Source: Pseudoduganella guangdongensis
GTDB lineage: Bacteria > Pseudomonadota > Gammaproteobacteria > Burkholderiales > Burkholderiaceae_D
DNA: 51,780 nt
Assembly (NCBI RefSeq): GCF_009857475.1
Contig: NZ_WWCJ01000031.1
Coordinates: 1 to 51,780 of the forward strand
Direction of reading: 5' to 3'
A program made the translations under genes and the position numbers. The notes under the pieces are model-generated. The model was given only the letters and a program-made list of their open reading frames with translations, was not told where the DNA came from and made no database searches. Below are positions 40,990-50,891 of the stretch, piece by piece (position 1 is the stretch's first letter; every line of letters starts with the position of its first letter).

Positions 40990-42351
40990 TCAGTGCTGCA
41001 TGAAATCAGGGCTGCCGAGCAGCATGGCGGCGCGCAGGCGCTCATTGCTGTCGGCCACAATGTCGGCCGTGCGCTTGGAAATCGCCGGGCCCAGCGCCTG
41101 CTGCAAGGTGCCGGCGTCGGCGGCCCCCGCCAGCGTCACCGCGTAGCTGATGCGGCGGCCCAGGCCATCCGGATTGAGCCAGGCGCTTTCCGTATTTTTG
41201 TAACCGTCCGGCGTCTGGCAGCCGTACAGCGGCATGCCCAGGCGGCCCAGGATGCCCACCAGCGGCTTCACCTCGCCCGTCGGCAGGGCCGCCGCGCGCG
41301 CTGCCGACACCACGTACTGGTAAGGGGTCTTGAACTTGGCCCCGGCGTACTGCTGGTCCATGAATTCCTGGCTGGCGAACAGGGTGCGCAGCACGGCGCG
41401 GATATCGCCGTTGCTGGCGCTCCAGGTTTGCGCCATGCGCTCCACCAGCGCGGCGGGCGGCGTGTCGGCCACGAAGTACTGCGCCAGCTTGCGGCTGATG
41501 TGGCGCGCCGTGGCCGGGTGCGCGGCCAGCACGTCCAATGCGTACTCGCCCTCCGCCACGCCGCGCGCCGTGACCGGCTTGCCCAGCCAGGTCTTGGCGC
41601 CGTTGTCGTGGCGGCGCGGGTCGAACACGAACTGCGCGTCGCGCCGCGGCGCGTAGGTCCAGCCGGTCAGCATGCGCGCCAGCTCGGTCACGTCCTTCTG
41701 CGTGTAGCCGCCGTCCACCCCCAGCGTATGCAGCTCCATCAGCTCGCGCGCGTAATTTTCGTTCAGGCCGCCGGCTTTCGACAGCCAGTTATCCAGGTAG
41801 AACAGCATGGCCGGGTGGCGCGCCGTGGCGCCCAGCATCTGGCGGAAGGAACCGAACACGTAGGGCCGGATGGCGTCGCGCTCGTAGCTCGCCACCAGGG
41901 CGCGGTCCTGGCCCTTGCCGGCGAAAACGTTGAAGTGGTTATACCAAAAGTCAACCATCACCTCCTCCAGCTGGCGCGGGCTTTCGATAGCGCGCAGCAG
42001 GCGCGCCTGCGCCGCCTCCGAGGCCATTTGCGCCACCACTGCGCGCCGCGCGCCCTGCTCCATGCCGCGCGCTTCCTGGAATTTGGCCAGGGCTTCGCCG
42101 GCGCTCCACTTCAGGGTTTCCAGCTGGTCCAGGCGCTGCGCCAGCGCTAGCGGTAGGGCCGGCGGGTTCAGTTGCTCCTCTATGTAGGCCTGCACGCCGG
42201 ACTGGCGCAGCTGGTCGATATCGCCCGGACGCGGCCCATACGCCACCCGGTTCAGCACATGCACGGCGGCCTGGTCGCCGGCCAGGGGCGCGGCCCAGCT
42301 GGCAAGGGGGGAAAGCAGCGCCGCGGCGGCCAGCAGCAAACGAAGTCGCAT
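40990..42351 (-). CDS. DUF1800 family secreted protein
   Basis: 453 residues. A signal peptide (MRLRLLLAAAALLSPLASWA) is followed by HVLNRVAYGPRPGDIDQL, the family's opening. FWYNHFNVFA, YLDNWLSKAGGLNENYAREL, LHTLGVDGGYTQ and MLTGWTYAP are further hallmarks. The start ATG 42351 has GGGA nearby. An in-frame ATG at 42369 adds MYRDDT and gives a poorer signal peptide. It is transcribed ahead of DUF1501 in one unit. Confidence 0.9.
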   Translation of the reverse strand: MRLRLLLAAAALLSPLASWAAPLAGDQAAVHVLNRVAYGPRPGDIDQLRQSGVQAYIEEQLNPPALPLALAQRLDQLETLKWSAGEALAKFQEARGMEQGARRAVVAQMASEAAQARLLRAIESPRQLEEVMVDFWYNHFNVFAGKGQDRALVASYERDAIRPYVFGSFRQMLGATARHPAMLFYLDNWLSKAGGLNENYARELMELHTLGVDGGYTQKDVTELARMLTGWTYAPRRDAQFVFDPRRHDNGAKTWLGKPVTARGVAEGEYALDVLAAHPATARHISRKLAQYFVADTPPAALVERMAQTWSASNGDIRAVLRTLFASQEFMDQQYAGAKFKTPYQYVVSAARAAALPTGEVKPLVGILGRLGMPLYGCQTPDGYKNTESAWLNPDGLGRRISYAVTLAGAADAGTLQQALGPAISKRTADIVADSNERLRAAMLLGSPDFMQH

Positions 42352-42491
42352 GGTGTCGTCCCGATACAATGAATTGGCTGGATTTCTTTATACGCTAAGC
42401 GCCGAATTAAAGGCAAAGACTCCTTTGTATCGGGATGTTAATTAGTTGATTTATATGCTTTAATTCACGTTGCGCATAATGAAAGGGAAGC

Positions 42492-43895
42492 ATGAAAAGA
42501 ATCCAGGGCACGCTAACCGTATTTGCCGCGCTGGCGCTCAGCGCCTGCGGCGTGACCGGGCCCGCGAGCAAGGTGGTGCAGGACGCGCCGCAGCAATGGC
42601 ACACGCCGCTGCCGCACAACGGCAGCACGGGTGAACTGGCCAACTGGTGGCAGCGCCAGTCCGACCCGCTGCTGGTGCAGCTGATCGAAGCCGCGCAGGC
42701 GGCCAGTCCCACCATTGCCAGCGCCCAGGCGCGCTTTGCCGCCGCCAGCGCCGAGCGCACGGCAGCCGGCGCCGCCCTCGCCCCGTCCCTGACCGGCGTG
42801 CTCACCTCGACCCGCATGAGCCGGCAGTCGGCCGACGCCGCCACCAATACCACCACCCAGCTGCTGGCCCAGGCGCAGTGGGAGATCGACCTGTTCGGCG
42901 GCGGCCGCGCGCGCCGCCAGGCGGCCATCGCCCGCGCCGAAGGCGCCCAGGCCGGCTGGCACGAGGCACGCGTCAGCGTGGCGGCCGAAACGGCCAACCA
43001 GTACTACAGCCTGCGCGCCTGCCAGAAGCTGCTGACCGTGGCGCGCATGGACGCCGCCTCGCGCGCCCACACCGCGCGCCTGACTGACATCACCACCAAG
43101 GCCGGTTTCCAGTCGCCTTCCGCCAATGCGCTGGCGCGCGCCAGCGCCGCCGACGGCAACAACCGCGCGGTGGCCCAGCGCGCCGCCTGCGACAGCGAAC
43201 TGAAAGTGCTGGTGGCGCTGACCGCCATCACCGAGCCGGAGCTGCGCAGCCGCCTGGCCGACAGCGCCGCCGCCGCCCCCTTGTCGCCCGCCTCCGGCGT
43301 GGCCATCGACTCGCTGCCGGCCCAGGTGCTGGCGCAGCGCCCCGACGTCTTCAATGCCGAGCGCGAACTGGCGGCCGCCAGCCACGATGTGGCCAGCGCG
43401 CGCGCCGACCGCCTGCCGCGCCTGGGCCTGACCGGCTCCGTGGGGCGCGGCCGCCTGCATAGCGAAGGGCGCGACATCACCGCCAATGTGTGGACCATCG
43501 GCCCGCTGCAAATGACCCTGCCCATCATCGACTGGGGCGTGCGCCGCGCCAATGTGGACGCTTCGCGCGCCCGCTACGAGGCGGCGGTCAGCGCCTACAA
43601 GGCCAGCGTGCGCCAGGCCGTGGCCGAAGTGGAACAGGCGCTGGTGGCTCTGCAAAGTACCCAGGAGCGCGCCGCCGACGCGCAGACCGCGCTGGACGGC
43701 TACCGCACCTTCTTCAGCGCGACTGAGGAGCGCTACAAGAACGGGCTGGCCAGCCTGCTCGAACTGGAAGACGCCCGCCGCACCCGGCTGGCGGCAGAAA
43801 ACACGGTGGTGAGCTTGCAGCGCGAACGCAGCGCCGCCTGGATCGCCCTGTACCGCGCAGCAGGCGGCGGCTGGACCGCGCCCGCCGCCCCTTGA
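42492..43895 (+). CDS. RND efflux outer-membrane lipoprotein (NodT family)
   Basis: 467 residues. LALSACGV (Cys19) is a lipobox. The two repeats of the OprM/TolC fold show long coiled-coil helices and the family motifs QWEIDLFGGGRARRQAA and LPIIDWGVRRANVDASRARY. It forms the outer-membrane channel. AAGGGAAGC lies just before ATG 42492. It is the first gene of the efflux operon, although outer-membrane genes are often last. Confidence 0.93.
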   Translation: MKRIQGTLTVFAALALSACGVTGPASKVVQDAPQQWHTPLPHNGSTGELANWWQRQSDPLLVQLIEAAQAASPTIASAQARFAAASAERTAAGAALAPSLTGVLTSTRMSRQSADAATNTTTQLLAQAQWEIDLFGGGRARRQAAIARAEGAQAGWHEARVSVAAETANQYYSLRACQKLLTVARMDAASRAHTARLTDITTKAGFQSPSANALARASAADGNNRAVAQRAACDSELKVLVALTAITEPELRSRLADSAAAAPLSPASGVAIDSLPAQVLAQRPDVFNAERELAAASHDVASARADRLPRLGLTGSVGRGRLHSEGRDITANVWTIGPLQMTLPIIDWGVRRANVDASRARYEAAVSAYKASVRQAVAEVEQALVALQSTQERAADAQTALDGYRTFFSATEERYKNGLASLLELEDARRTRLAAENTVVSLQRERSAAWIALYRAAGGGWTAPAAP

Positions 43896-43911
43896 GACCG
43901 GAAAAATTTTT

Positions 43912-45069
43912 ATGAAACCACTGCACCGCACCCCGTCCGCCATTGCCGCCATCGCTGTCGCCAGCGCCCTCGCCGCCCTGGCGCAGGCGCCCGTCGCCGT
44001 GGCCGACGACAAGAAGCCGGCCGCCGCCAAACCATCCCTGACCGTTAGCACGGTCAAGCCGCAGAAAACCAGCCTGCCGATCCGCCTGACCGCCAACGGC
44101 AACGTCGCCGCCTGGCAGGAAGCCATCATCAGCAGCGAGTCGAACGGCCTGCGCCTGTCCGAGGTCGAGGTCAACGTGGGCGATGTAGTCAAGAAAGGCG
44201 AAGTGCTGGCCGTGTTCGCGCCGGAAACCCCGCAAGCCGAAGTGGCGCAGGCCAGGGCCGCGCTGATGGAAGCGCAAGCCGCCGCCGCGGAAGCAAAAGC
44301 CAACGCCGACCGCGCGCGCTCGATCGAAAGCACGGGCGCCCTGAGCGCCCAGCAAATCAGCCAGTACACCACGGCCGAAGCCACCGCCCAGGCGCGCGCC
44401 GCTTCCGCCCGCGCCATGCTGGCGGCCGCCGAACTGCGCCTGCGCTACACCAAGGTGCTGGCGCCCGACGCCGGCGTGATCTCGGCGCGCAATGCCACCG
44501 TCGGCGCCGTGGCCGGTCCCGGCACCGAATTGTTCCGCATGATCCGCCAGGGCCGCCTGGAGTGGCGCGCCGAAGTCACCGCCAGCGACCTGCGCAGCAT
44601 CAAGATCGGCGCCAATGCCTTGGTCAAAGCCGCCAACGGCAGCGAACTGACCGGCAAGGTGCGCATGGTGGCGCCGACCATCGACCCGCAGACCCGCTCC
44701 GCCCTGGTGTATGTGGACCTGCCCCCTAATCATGGCAAGCAGCCGCCGTTCAAGGCCGGCATGTTCGCCACCGGCCAGTTCGAGCTGGGCTCCTCCGACG
44801 CGCTCACCGTGCCGCAGCAGGCCATCACCGTGCGCGACGGCTTCAGCTACGTGTTCCGCCTGAACCAGGACCAGCGCGTGAGCCAGGTCAAGGTGCAGCC
44901 GGGCCGCCGCGTGGGCGACCGCATCGAAGTGCTGTCCGGCCTGGCGCCGGAGGCGCTGATCGTGGCCGCCGGCGCCGGCTTCCTGAACGACGGCGACCTG
45001 GTACGCAATGTCGGCGCGCCCGCGCCGGGCCAGGCCGCCGCCGCCGTCAAGCCGGCCCCGGCCCGCTGA
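43912..45069 (+). CDS. RND efflux periplasmic adaptor subunit
   Basis: 385 residues. A signal peptide (about 1-28) precedes the membrane-fusion fold: a lipoyl half (LRLSEVEVNVGDVVKKGEVLAV), a coiled-coil hairpin (QAEVAQARAALMEAQAAAAEA), the second lipoyl half (VLAPDAGVISARNATVGA) and the barrel (LVYVDLPPNHGK, FKAGMFATGQFELG). It bridges the inner-membrane pump and the channel. The ribosome site is weak (GGAAAAA). Sixteen bases separate it from the gene before it. Confidence 0.92.
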   Translation: MKPLHRTPSAIAAIAVASALAALAQAPVAVADDKKPAAAKPSLTVSTVKPQKTSLPIRLTANGNVAAWQEAIISSESNGLRLSEVEVNVGDVVKKGEVLAVFAPETPQAEVAQARAALMEAQAAAAEAKANADRARSIESTGALSAQQISQYTTAEATAQARAASARAMLAAAELRLRYTKVLAPDAGVISARNATVGAVAGPGTELFRMIRQGRLEWRAEVTASDLRSIKIGANALVKAANGSELTGKVRMVAPTIDPQTRSALVYVDLPPNHGKQPPFKAGMFATGQFELGSSDALTVPQQAITVRDGFSYVFRLNQDQRVSQVKVQPGRRVGDRIEVLSGLAPEALIVAAGAGFLNDGDLVRNVGAPAPGQAAAAVKPAPAR

Positions 45070-45081
45070 TAGGGAGGCGCC

Positions 45082-48000
45082 GTGAATTTTTCCGCCCTCT
45101 CGATCAAGCACCCGGTTCCCGCCATCATGCTCTTCATCCTGCTCTCGCTGGCGGGATGGATGGCCTATGTGGCCAACCCGGTGCAGGACTTCCCCGATAT
45201 TGAACTGCCCATCGTCACCGTCTCGGCCTCCCTGCCCGGCGCCGCGCCGGCCCAGCTGGAAACCGAGGTGGCGCGCAAGATCGAAGACTCGGTCGCCACG
45301 CTGCAAGGCGTGAAGAACATCTATTCCAAGGTATTGGACGGCACCGCCACCATCACGGTCGAATTCATCCTCGAGAAAAACCTGTCCGACGCGGTGAACG
45401 AGGTGCGCGACGCCGTGACCCAGGTGCGCGCCGACATGCCGGGCGAAATGCGCGACCCGGTGGTGAGCAAAGTCTCCACCGCCGGCCGCGTGATCCTGAC
45501 CTTCGTCGCCGCCCCCAAGGAGGGCACGCGGATCGACGATGCCGACCTGAGCTGGTACGTCGACAACACCGTCTCGAAAAAGCTGCTGTCGGTGAAAGGC
45601 GTGGGCGCGGTCAAGCGCGTCGGCGGCGTGACGCGCGAGATCCGCGTGGAACTCGACGACGACCGCATGGCCGCCCTGCGCGTCTCGGCGCTGGACGTGT
45701 CGCGCATGCTGCGCCAGGTGCAGAAGGAAGCGCCGGGCGGGCGCGGCGACATCAGCGGCGCCGAGCAATCGGTGCGTACCATCGCCACCGTGCGCAGCGC
45801 ACAGGAGCTGGCGCAGATGGACATTCCGCTGGGCGACGGCCGCCACATCCGCCTGGAACAGGTGGCCAAGGTCAGCGACACCATCGCCGAACCGCGCTCG
45901 GAAGCGACGCAGGACGGCAAGAAGGTGGTGGCCTTTGAAATCTTCCGCACCAAGGGCGCCAGCGAGACCCAGGTTGCCGCCGACGCGCGCGCGGCGGTGG
46001 AGGAGCTGCGCAAGGCGCATCCGACCATCGCCGTCACGGAAACCATCGACAACGCCGACCCGGTGGACGAGAATTTCGACGGCTCGATGGAGCTGCTGTA
46101 CGAAGGCGCCCTGCTGGCGGTGCTGGTGGTGTGGTGGTTCCTGCGCGACTGGCGCGCCACCCTGGTGGCCGCCTCCGCCCTGCCGCTGTCGGTGCTGCCG
46201 GCCTTCCTCGGCATGTACTGGATGGGCTACACCCTGAACACCGTGACCCTGCTCTCGCTGGCCCTGGTGGTGGGCGTGCTGGTGGACGACGCCATCGTGG
46301 AAATCGAAAACATCGAGCGCCACCTGCACATGGGTAAAAGCCCGATGCAGGCCGCCATGGAAGCGGCCGACGAAATCGGCATGGCGGTGATCGCCACCAC
46401 CTTCGCCCTGGTCGCCGTGTTCCTGCCGACCGCCTTCATGGGCGGCATCCCCGGCAAGTTCTTCAAGCAGTTCGGCTGGACCGCCGTGATCGCCGTGCTG
46501 GCCTCCCTGGTGGTGGCGCGCCTGCTGACGCCGATGATGGCGGCCCACTTGCTGAAACCGACCAGCAAGCCGGTGCAGGCAGACGGCTGGATCATGCAGC
46601 GCTATATGCAGACCATGCGCTGGTGCCTGAACAACCGCGGCAAGACCGCGCTGGCGGCGGGCGCCTTCTTCATCGGCTCCATCATGCTGGTGGGCCTGCT
46701 GCCGACCGGCTTCGTGCCGCCGGCCGACCGCGGCCAGACCATGGTCAACCTGGAACTGCCGCCCGGCTCCACCCTGGCCGAGACGCGCGCCGTTGCAGAA
46801 CGCGCGCGCCTGGCCATCATGGAAGTGAAGCCGGTGACCAATGTCTTCAGCTCCATCGGCGGCGGCTCCTCGGGCGACGCCTTCGCCCCGGGCGCGGCGG
46901 CCGAAGCGCGCCGCGCCGTGCTGACCATCACCACCAAGCACCGCAGCGAGCGCAGCGAATCGATCTCCGACATCGACAATATGATCCGCGACAAGCTGGC
47001 CAACCTGCCCGGCGCCCGCTTCACCGTCGGCCCGCCGGACACCGGCGTCAAGATGCAGCTGGTGCTGCGTTCGGAAGACCCGGTCGCCCTGCTCGACTCG
47101 GCGCGCAAGGTGGAACGCGACCTGCGCACCTTGCAGGGCATCGGCAACGTTACTTCCAGCGCCTCGCTGGTGCGCCCCGAGATCATCGTGCGCCCCGACT
47201 TTGCGCGCGCCGCCGACCTGGGCGTGACCGCCAACGCCATCGGCGAAACGGTGCGCGTGGCCACCGCCGGCGACTACGACTTCGAGCTGACCAAGATGAA
47301 CCTGGCCGAACGCCAGGTGCCGATCCGCGTCAAGCTGCCCGACAGCGTGCGCGCCGACCTGGACGCCATCGGCCGCCTGACCGTCCCGGGCCGCAACGGC
47401 CCGGTCATGCTGGCCAACGTCGCCAGCATCACGATGGAATCCGGCCCGGCCCAGATCGACCGCCTGAACCGCAGCCGCAACGTCACGCTCGACGTGGAGC
47501 TGGGCAGCCGCACCCTGGGCGAGCTCGATGAGGAGACGCGCCAGCTGCCCTCGATGAAGAACCTGCCGCCCACGGTGACCAAGGCTGAACTGGGCGACAC
47601 GCAGGAGATGCAAGCCCTGTTCGCCAGCTTCGGCATCGCCATGCTGATCGGCGTGCTGTGCATCTACGGCGTGCTGGTGCTGCTGTTCCACGATTTCCTG
47701 CAGCCGCTGACCATTCTGGCCGCGCTGCCGCTGTCGATCGGCGGCGCCTTCGTCGCCCTGCTGGTGACGCAGAAGGCGCTCTCGATGCCGTCCATGATCG
47801 GCCTGATCATGCTGATGGGGATTGTGACCAAGAACTCGATCCTGCTGGTGGACTACGCCATCCTGGCGCGCGCCGAGGGCATGAGCCGCTTCGACGCCCT
47901 GGTCGACGCCTGCCACAAGCGCAGCCGGCCGATCCTGATGACCACCATCGCCATGGGCGCCGGCATGATGCCGCTGGCCATGGGCTGGGGCGCCGACCCG

Positions 48001-48207
48001 AGCTTCCGCTCGCCGATGGCGATTGCCGTGATTGGCGGCCTGATCACCTCCACCCTGCTGTCGCTGCTGGTGGTGCCCGCCGTCTTCACCTACGTCGACG
48101 ACGCCGAGCACCTGTTCCAGCGCCTGGTGCGCAAGGTGAAAAAGCCCCACCACCACGCCACGAGCGCTGATTCCGTGTCCACCAACGAAGCTGCCCCCGG
48201 TGGCTGA
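45082..48207 (+). CDS. RND efflux pump, inner-membrane transporter (HAE1 type)
   Basis: 1041 residues, GTG start 45082 with AGGGAGG upstream. The N-terminal segment (SIKHPVPAIMLFILLSLAGW) and NPVQDFPDIELPIVTVSASLPGA (in part) are standard. The proton-relay aspartates lie in GVLVDDAIVEIENIER (about residue 400), and the partner lysine region is in GIVTKNSILLVDYA. These are the HAE1 features, not those of heavy-metal pumps. The pump should export hydrophobic or amphiphilic compounds. The short tail (HHHATSADSVSTNEAAPGG) is unusual in its three histidines. No regulator gene is adjacent. Confidence 0.94.
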   Translation: MNFSALSIKHPVPAIMLFILLSLAGWMAYVANPVQDFPDIELPIVTVSASLPGAAPAQLETEVARKIEDSVATLQGVKNIYSKVLDGTATITVEFILEKNLSDAVNEVRDAVTQVRADMPGEMRDPVVSKVSTAGRVILTFVAAPKEGTRIDDADLSWYVDNTVSKKLLSVKGVGAVKRVGGVTREIRVELDDDRMAALRVSALDVSRMLRQVQKEAPGGRGDISGAEQSVRTIATVRSAQELAQMDIPLGDGRHIRLEQVAKVSDTIAEPRSEATQDGKKVVAFEIFRTKGASETQVAADARAAVEELRKAHPTIAVTETIDNADPVDENFDGSMELLYEGALLAVLVVWWFLRDWRATLVAASALPLSVLPAFLGMYWMGYTLNTVTLLSLALVVGVLVDDAIVEIENIERHLHMGKSPMQAAMEAADEIGMAVIATTFALVAVFLPTAFMGGIPGKFFKQFGWTAVIAVLASLVVARLLTPMMAAHLLKPTSKPVQADGWIMQRYMQTMRWCLNNRGKTALAAGAFFIGSIMLVGLLPTGFVPPADRGQTMVNLELPPGSTLAETRAVAERARLAIMEVKPVTNVFSSIGGGSSGDAFAPGAAAEARRAVLTITTKHRSERSESISDIDNMIRDKLANLPGARFTVGPPDTGVKMQLVLRSEDPVALLDSARKVERDLRTLQGIGNVTSSASLVRPEIIVRPDFARAADLGVTANAIGETVRVATAGDYDFELTKMNLAERQVPIRVKLPDSVRADLDAIGRLTVPGRNGPVMLANVASITMESGPAQIDRLNRSRNVTLDVELGSRTLGELDEETRQLPSMKNLPPTVTKAELGDTQEMQALFASFGIAMLIGVLCIYGVLVLLFHDFLQPLTILAALPLSIGGAFVALLVTQKALSMPSMIGLIMLMGIVTKNSILLVDYAILARAEGMSRFDALVDACHKRSRPILMTTIAMGAGMMPLAMGWGADPSFRSPMAIAVIGGLITSTLLSLLVVPAVFTYVDDAEHLFQRLVRKVKKPHHHATSADSVSTNEAAPGG

Positions 48208-48222
48208 CGTGGGCTAGACGCT

Positions 48223-50502
48223 TCACACGCGCGGCGGGTCCGTCTCGCGCGCGAATACGCGGTGGCTGGCCAGTGCCTGCACGAAGGCGGCCAGCGCGGC
48301 CGGCAGGTCGGCCGGGGTGCTGCCCACCAGGCCCGGATCGGGCGCGCCATCGGGCAAGGTGGCCGGGATGCCGGCCGCCGCCAGCAGCCCGGCACCGGCG
48401 CCCACCACCATCAGCGGCTTGCAGTGGCGGTACTGCAAGGTGACGAATTCCACTGCCAGCGCATTGCCGGACAGATCGTCCGCCGCCACCTCGCCGTCCG
48501 GCACCACGACGGCGTCGAACACCACGGCGGGGCCGGTTTCCAGCGACATGTCGGCTTCCAGCCCCCCGACCATGCCGACGTGCGGGCCGACCAGGCGCGT
48601 GACCGCGCCCTGCCCTTCAAGCTCAGCCTGCAGGGTGGCCACCATCACCTCATCCACGCCGGGCGCCACCAGGATCGCGACCTTGCGGCCATGGATGCCG
48701 CTTGCGCCGGGCCGCGACAGGAGCGACAGGCTGGGCGACGGCGGGTACGCCGGCAGCTCGCCGGCATAGGCCATGGGCTGCGGGTCGGGCACCAGGGTGC
48801 CGAGCCGCAGCGCGACCATGTCGGCCAGCGCGGCGTCCACATTCACCAGCATGGCCAGGGTGCGTTCGCGGATGGCCGGCACCTGCACCTTGCTCAGCTC
48901 AAAACTGAAGGCGTGGGCGATATGCATTTGCTCGGCCGGCGTCTGGCTGTGCCAGAACAGGCGGGCCTGCGCATAGTGCTCGGCAAACAGTTCGGGCTTG
49001 CCGCGCACCTTGTCCTCTTCCACCGGCTGCGGGAAGCTCATAAAGCCCATGCGCCCGGCCTGGAACGGGCAGCCGCCGCCCAGCGAGTTCGGTTCATAGG
49101 CGACCCTGCCCCGGTGGATGGCTTGCCGGTGCATGCCGTCGCGCTGGTTGTTGTGCACCGGCGCCAGCGGCGCGTTGATCGGGAGTTCGTGGAAGTTCGG
49201 TCCGCCCAGGCGGCTGATCTGGGTGTCCACATAGGAATGGATACGCCCGGCCAGCAAGGGGTCATTGCTGAAATCGATGCCGGGGATGATGTGGGCGGCG
49301 CAGAACGCCACCTGCTCGGTCTCGGCGAAGAAATTGTCCGGATTGCGGTCCAGTACCAGGCGCCCCACCACCTGCAGCGGCACCATTTCCTCCGGCACGA
49401 TCTTGGTCGGGTCCAGCACGTCGAAGGGGAATTCGGCGGCGTCTTCTTCGCTGAACACTTGCAGCGCCAGCTCCCATTCCGGATATTCGCCCTGCTCGAT
49501 CGCTTCCCACAGGTCGCGCCGGTGGAAGTCGGGGTCGGCGCCGGAAATGCGCACCGCCTCGTCCCACACCAGGGAGTGCGTGCCCTGCTTGGGCTGCCAG
49601 TGGAATTTCACGAACTGCGATTGCCCGTGCGCGTTCACCAGGCGGAAGGTGTGCACGCCGAAGCCCTGCATGGTGCGGTAGCTGCGCGGGATGGCGCGGT
49701 CCGACATGACCCACATCAGCATGTGCATCGATTCCGGCATCAGCGACACGAAATCCCAGAAGGTGTCGTGCGCGCTGGCCGCTTGCGGCATGGCGTTGTG
49801 CGGTTCGGGCTTGACCGCGTGCACCAGGTCGGGGAACTTCATCGCGTCCTGGATGAAGAAAACGGGGATGTTGTTGCCGACCAGGTCCCAGTTGCCCTGG
49901 TCGGAATAGAACTTGACGGCGAAGCCGCGCACGTCGCGCGCGGTATCGGTGGAGCCGCGTTCGCCGGCCACGGTGGAGAAGCGCACGAAGACCGGCGTGC
50001 GCTTGCCCGCCGCCGCGAACGGCGCGGCGCACGTCAGGGCGGACAACTCCTTATAGCATTCGAAATAGCCATGCGCCGCCGAGCCGCGCGCGTGCACGAT
50101 GCGCTCGGGAATGCGCTCATGGTCGAAGTGCGTGATCTTTTCGCGCAGGATGAAGTCTTCCAGCAGTGCCGGCCCGCGCAGGCCGGCCTTGAGCGAGTTC
50201 TGGTTGTCGGCAACCGCGACGCCCTGGTTGGTGCTGAGCACCTGGCCGCCGCTGTCGGTGCGCACACGGTCGAGCGGGCCGTTGTTCGGGTTCACCCCCT
50301 GCGGCGGCACGCCGTCGCCGACCTTGGGCGAAACGGCGCTTTCGCTGGCCGTGCTGGCCGTTTGCAGCGGGTCGCTGGTGTTGCTCGCAGCGCCGGCCGG
50401 CGGCACACCCGCCCCATGCTCGGCTACTTTATTGACGTTATAGGGAAACTGCGCGGCCAATGCAGCGCCGCGCTTGGCCGGGTCGGGTTTGGAGGTGGGC
50501 AC
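48223..50502 (-). CDS. katE: catalase HPII-type with C-terminal DJ-1/PfpI-like domain
   Basis: About 759 residues from GTG 50502, which has GGGAG upstream. The core has the catalytic His in RIVHARGSAAHGYFE, the distal Asn in GNNIPVFFIQD and the heme Tyr in RIHSYVDTQISRLGG. After about residue 590 comes an alpha/beta domain (GRKVAILVAPGVDEVMVATL, GPAVVFDAVVVPDG, CKPLMVVGAGAG) like that of E. coli KatE. An N-terminal extension (about 1-80) is low complexity. It breaks down hydrogen peroxide in the cytoplasm. The DUF883 gene lies 13 bases upstream on the same strand. Confidence 0.93.
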   Translation of the reverse strand: MPTSKPDPAKRGAALAAQFPYNVNKVAEHGAGVPPAGAASNTSDPLQTASTASESAVSPKVGDGVPPQGVNPNNGPLDRVRTDSGGQVLSTNQGVAVADNQNSLKAGLRGPALLEDFILREKITHFDHERIPERIVHARGSAAHGYFECYKELSALTCAAPFAAAGKRTPVFVRFSTVAGERGSTDTARDVRGFAVKFYSDQGNWDLVGNNIPVFFIQDAMKFPDLVHAVKPEPHNAMPQAASAHDTFWDFVSLMPESMHMLMWVMSDRAIPRSYRTMQGFGVHTFRLVNAHGQSQFVKFHWQPKQGTHSLVWDEAVRISGADPDFHRRDLWEAIEQGEYPEWELALQVFSEEDAAEFPFDVLDPTKIVPEEMVPLQVVGRLVLDRNPDNFFAETEQVAFCAAHIIPGIDFSNDPLLAGRIHSYVDTQISRLGGPNFHELPINAPLAPVHNNQRDGMHRQAIHRGRVAYEPNSLGGGCPFQAGRMGFMSFPQPVEEDKVRGKPELFAEHYAQARLFWHSQTPAEQMHIAHAFSFELSKVQVPAIRERTLAMLVNVDAALADMVALRLGTLVPDPQPMAYAGELPAYPPSPSLSLLSRPGASGIHGRKVAILVAPGVDEVMVATLQAELEGQGAVTRLVGPHVGMVGGLEADMSLETGPAVVFDAVVVPDGEVAADDLSGNALAVEFVTLQYRHCKPLMVVGAGAGLLAAAGIPATLPDGAPDPGLVGSTPADLPAALAAFVQALASHRVFARETDPPRV

Positions 50503-50515
50503 GGCGCTCTCCCGC

Positions 50516-50776
50516 TCAGTGCTTGCGCGAGCCAAGCAGCTTGGAGACGGCGTAGCCGGCCGCCAGCGCGACCAGCAGCGACGTGCCGGGGCTCTTGCGC
50601 ACGTAGTTGCGGCCGGATTCGGCGAAGCGTTTGTAGGCGGCGTTGAGCTGCTCGCCGCGCACGCCCATGGTGTCGCCGATCGTGCTGATATTGTCCGCCA
50701 CTTTGTCAATCGTGCTGTGCACGCCGGCGCGCAGGTCTTTGGCGGGATTGTCGGTTTTGCTGATGTTGTGATCCAT
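50516..50776 (-). CDS. DUF883 (ElaB/YqjD-like) membrane protein
   Basis: 86 residues. An amphipathic helix (AGVHSTIDKVADNISTIGDTM) precedes a basic turn and a C-terminal membrane segment (PGTSLLVALAAGYAVSKLL). YqjD and ElaB, the best-known relatives, tether ribosomes to the membrane in stationary phase. AAGGA lies 8-9 bases before ATG 50776. It is co-transcribed with the catalase and may share its stationary-phase control. Confidence 0.85.
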   Translation of the reverse strand: MDHNISKTDNPAKDLRAGVHSTIDKVADNISTIGDTMGVRGEQLNAAYKRFAESGRNYVRKSPGTSLLVALAAGYAVSKLLGSRKH

Positions 50777-50891
50777 GATCAGTATCCTTCTCGTGAATGT
50801 TGGGTGGAAGGGTCACGATAAGGCCGTCCCGCTGCATCCACCGTGCGCCAGCTAACGATGTGCGCCAGCGTTTTCTGGCAACCTTGTTGGC

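Noticed and set aside
43714..48156. Very long open frame (1480 codons) opposite the RND pump genes
   Set aside because: It is antisense to well-recognised efflux genes and its sequence is histidine/glutamine/arginine-rich without motifs, as expected for the reverse strand of GC-rich genes.
48262..50646. 794-codon plus-strand frame opposite the catalase
   Set aside because: Antisense shadow of katE with no recognisable domain or ribosome site.
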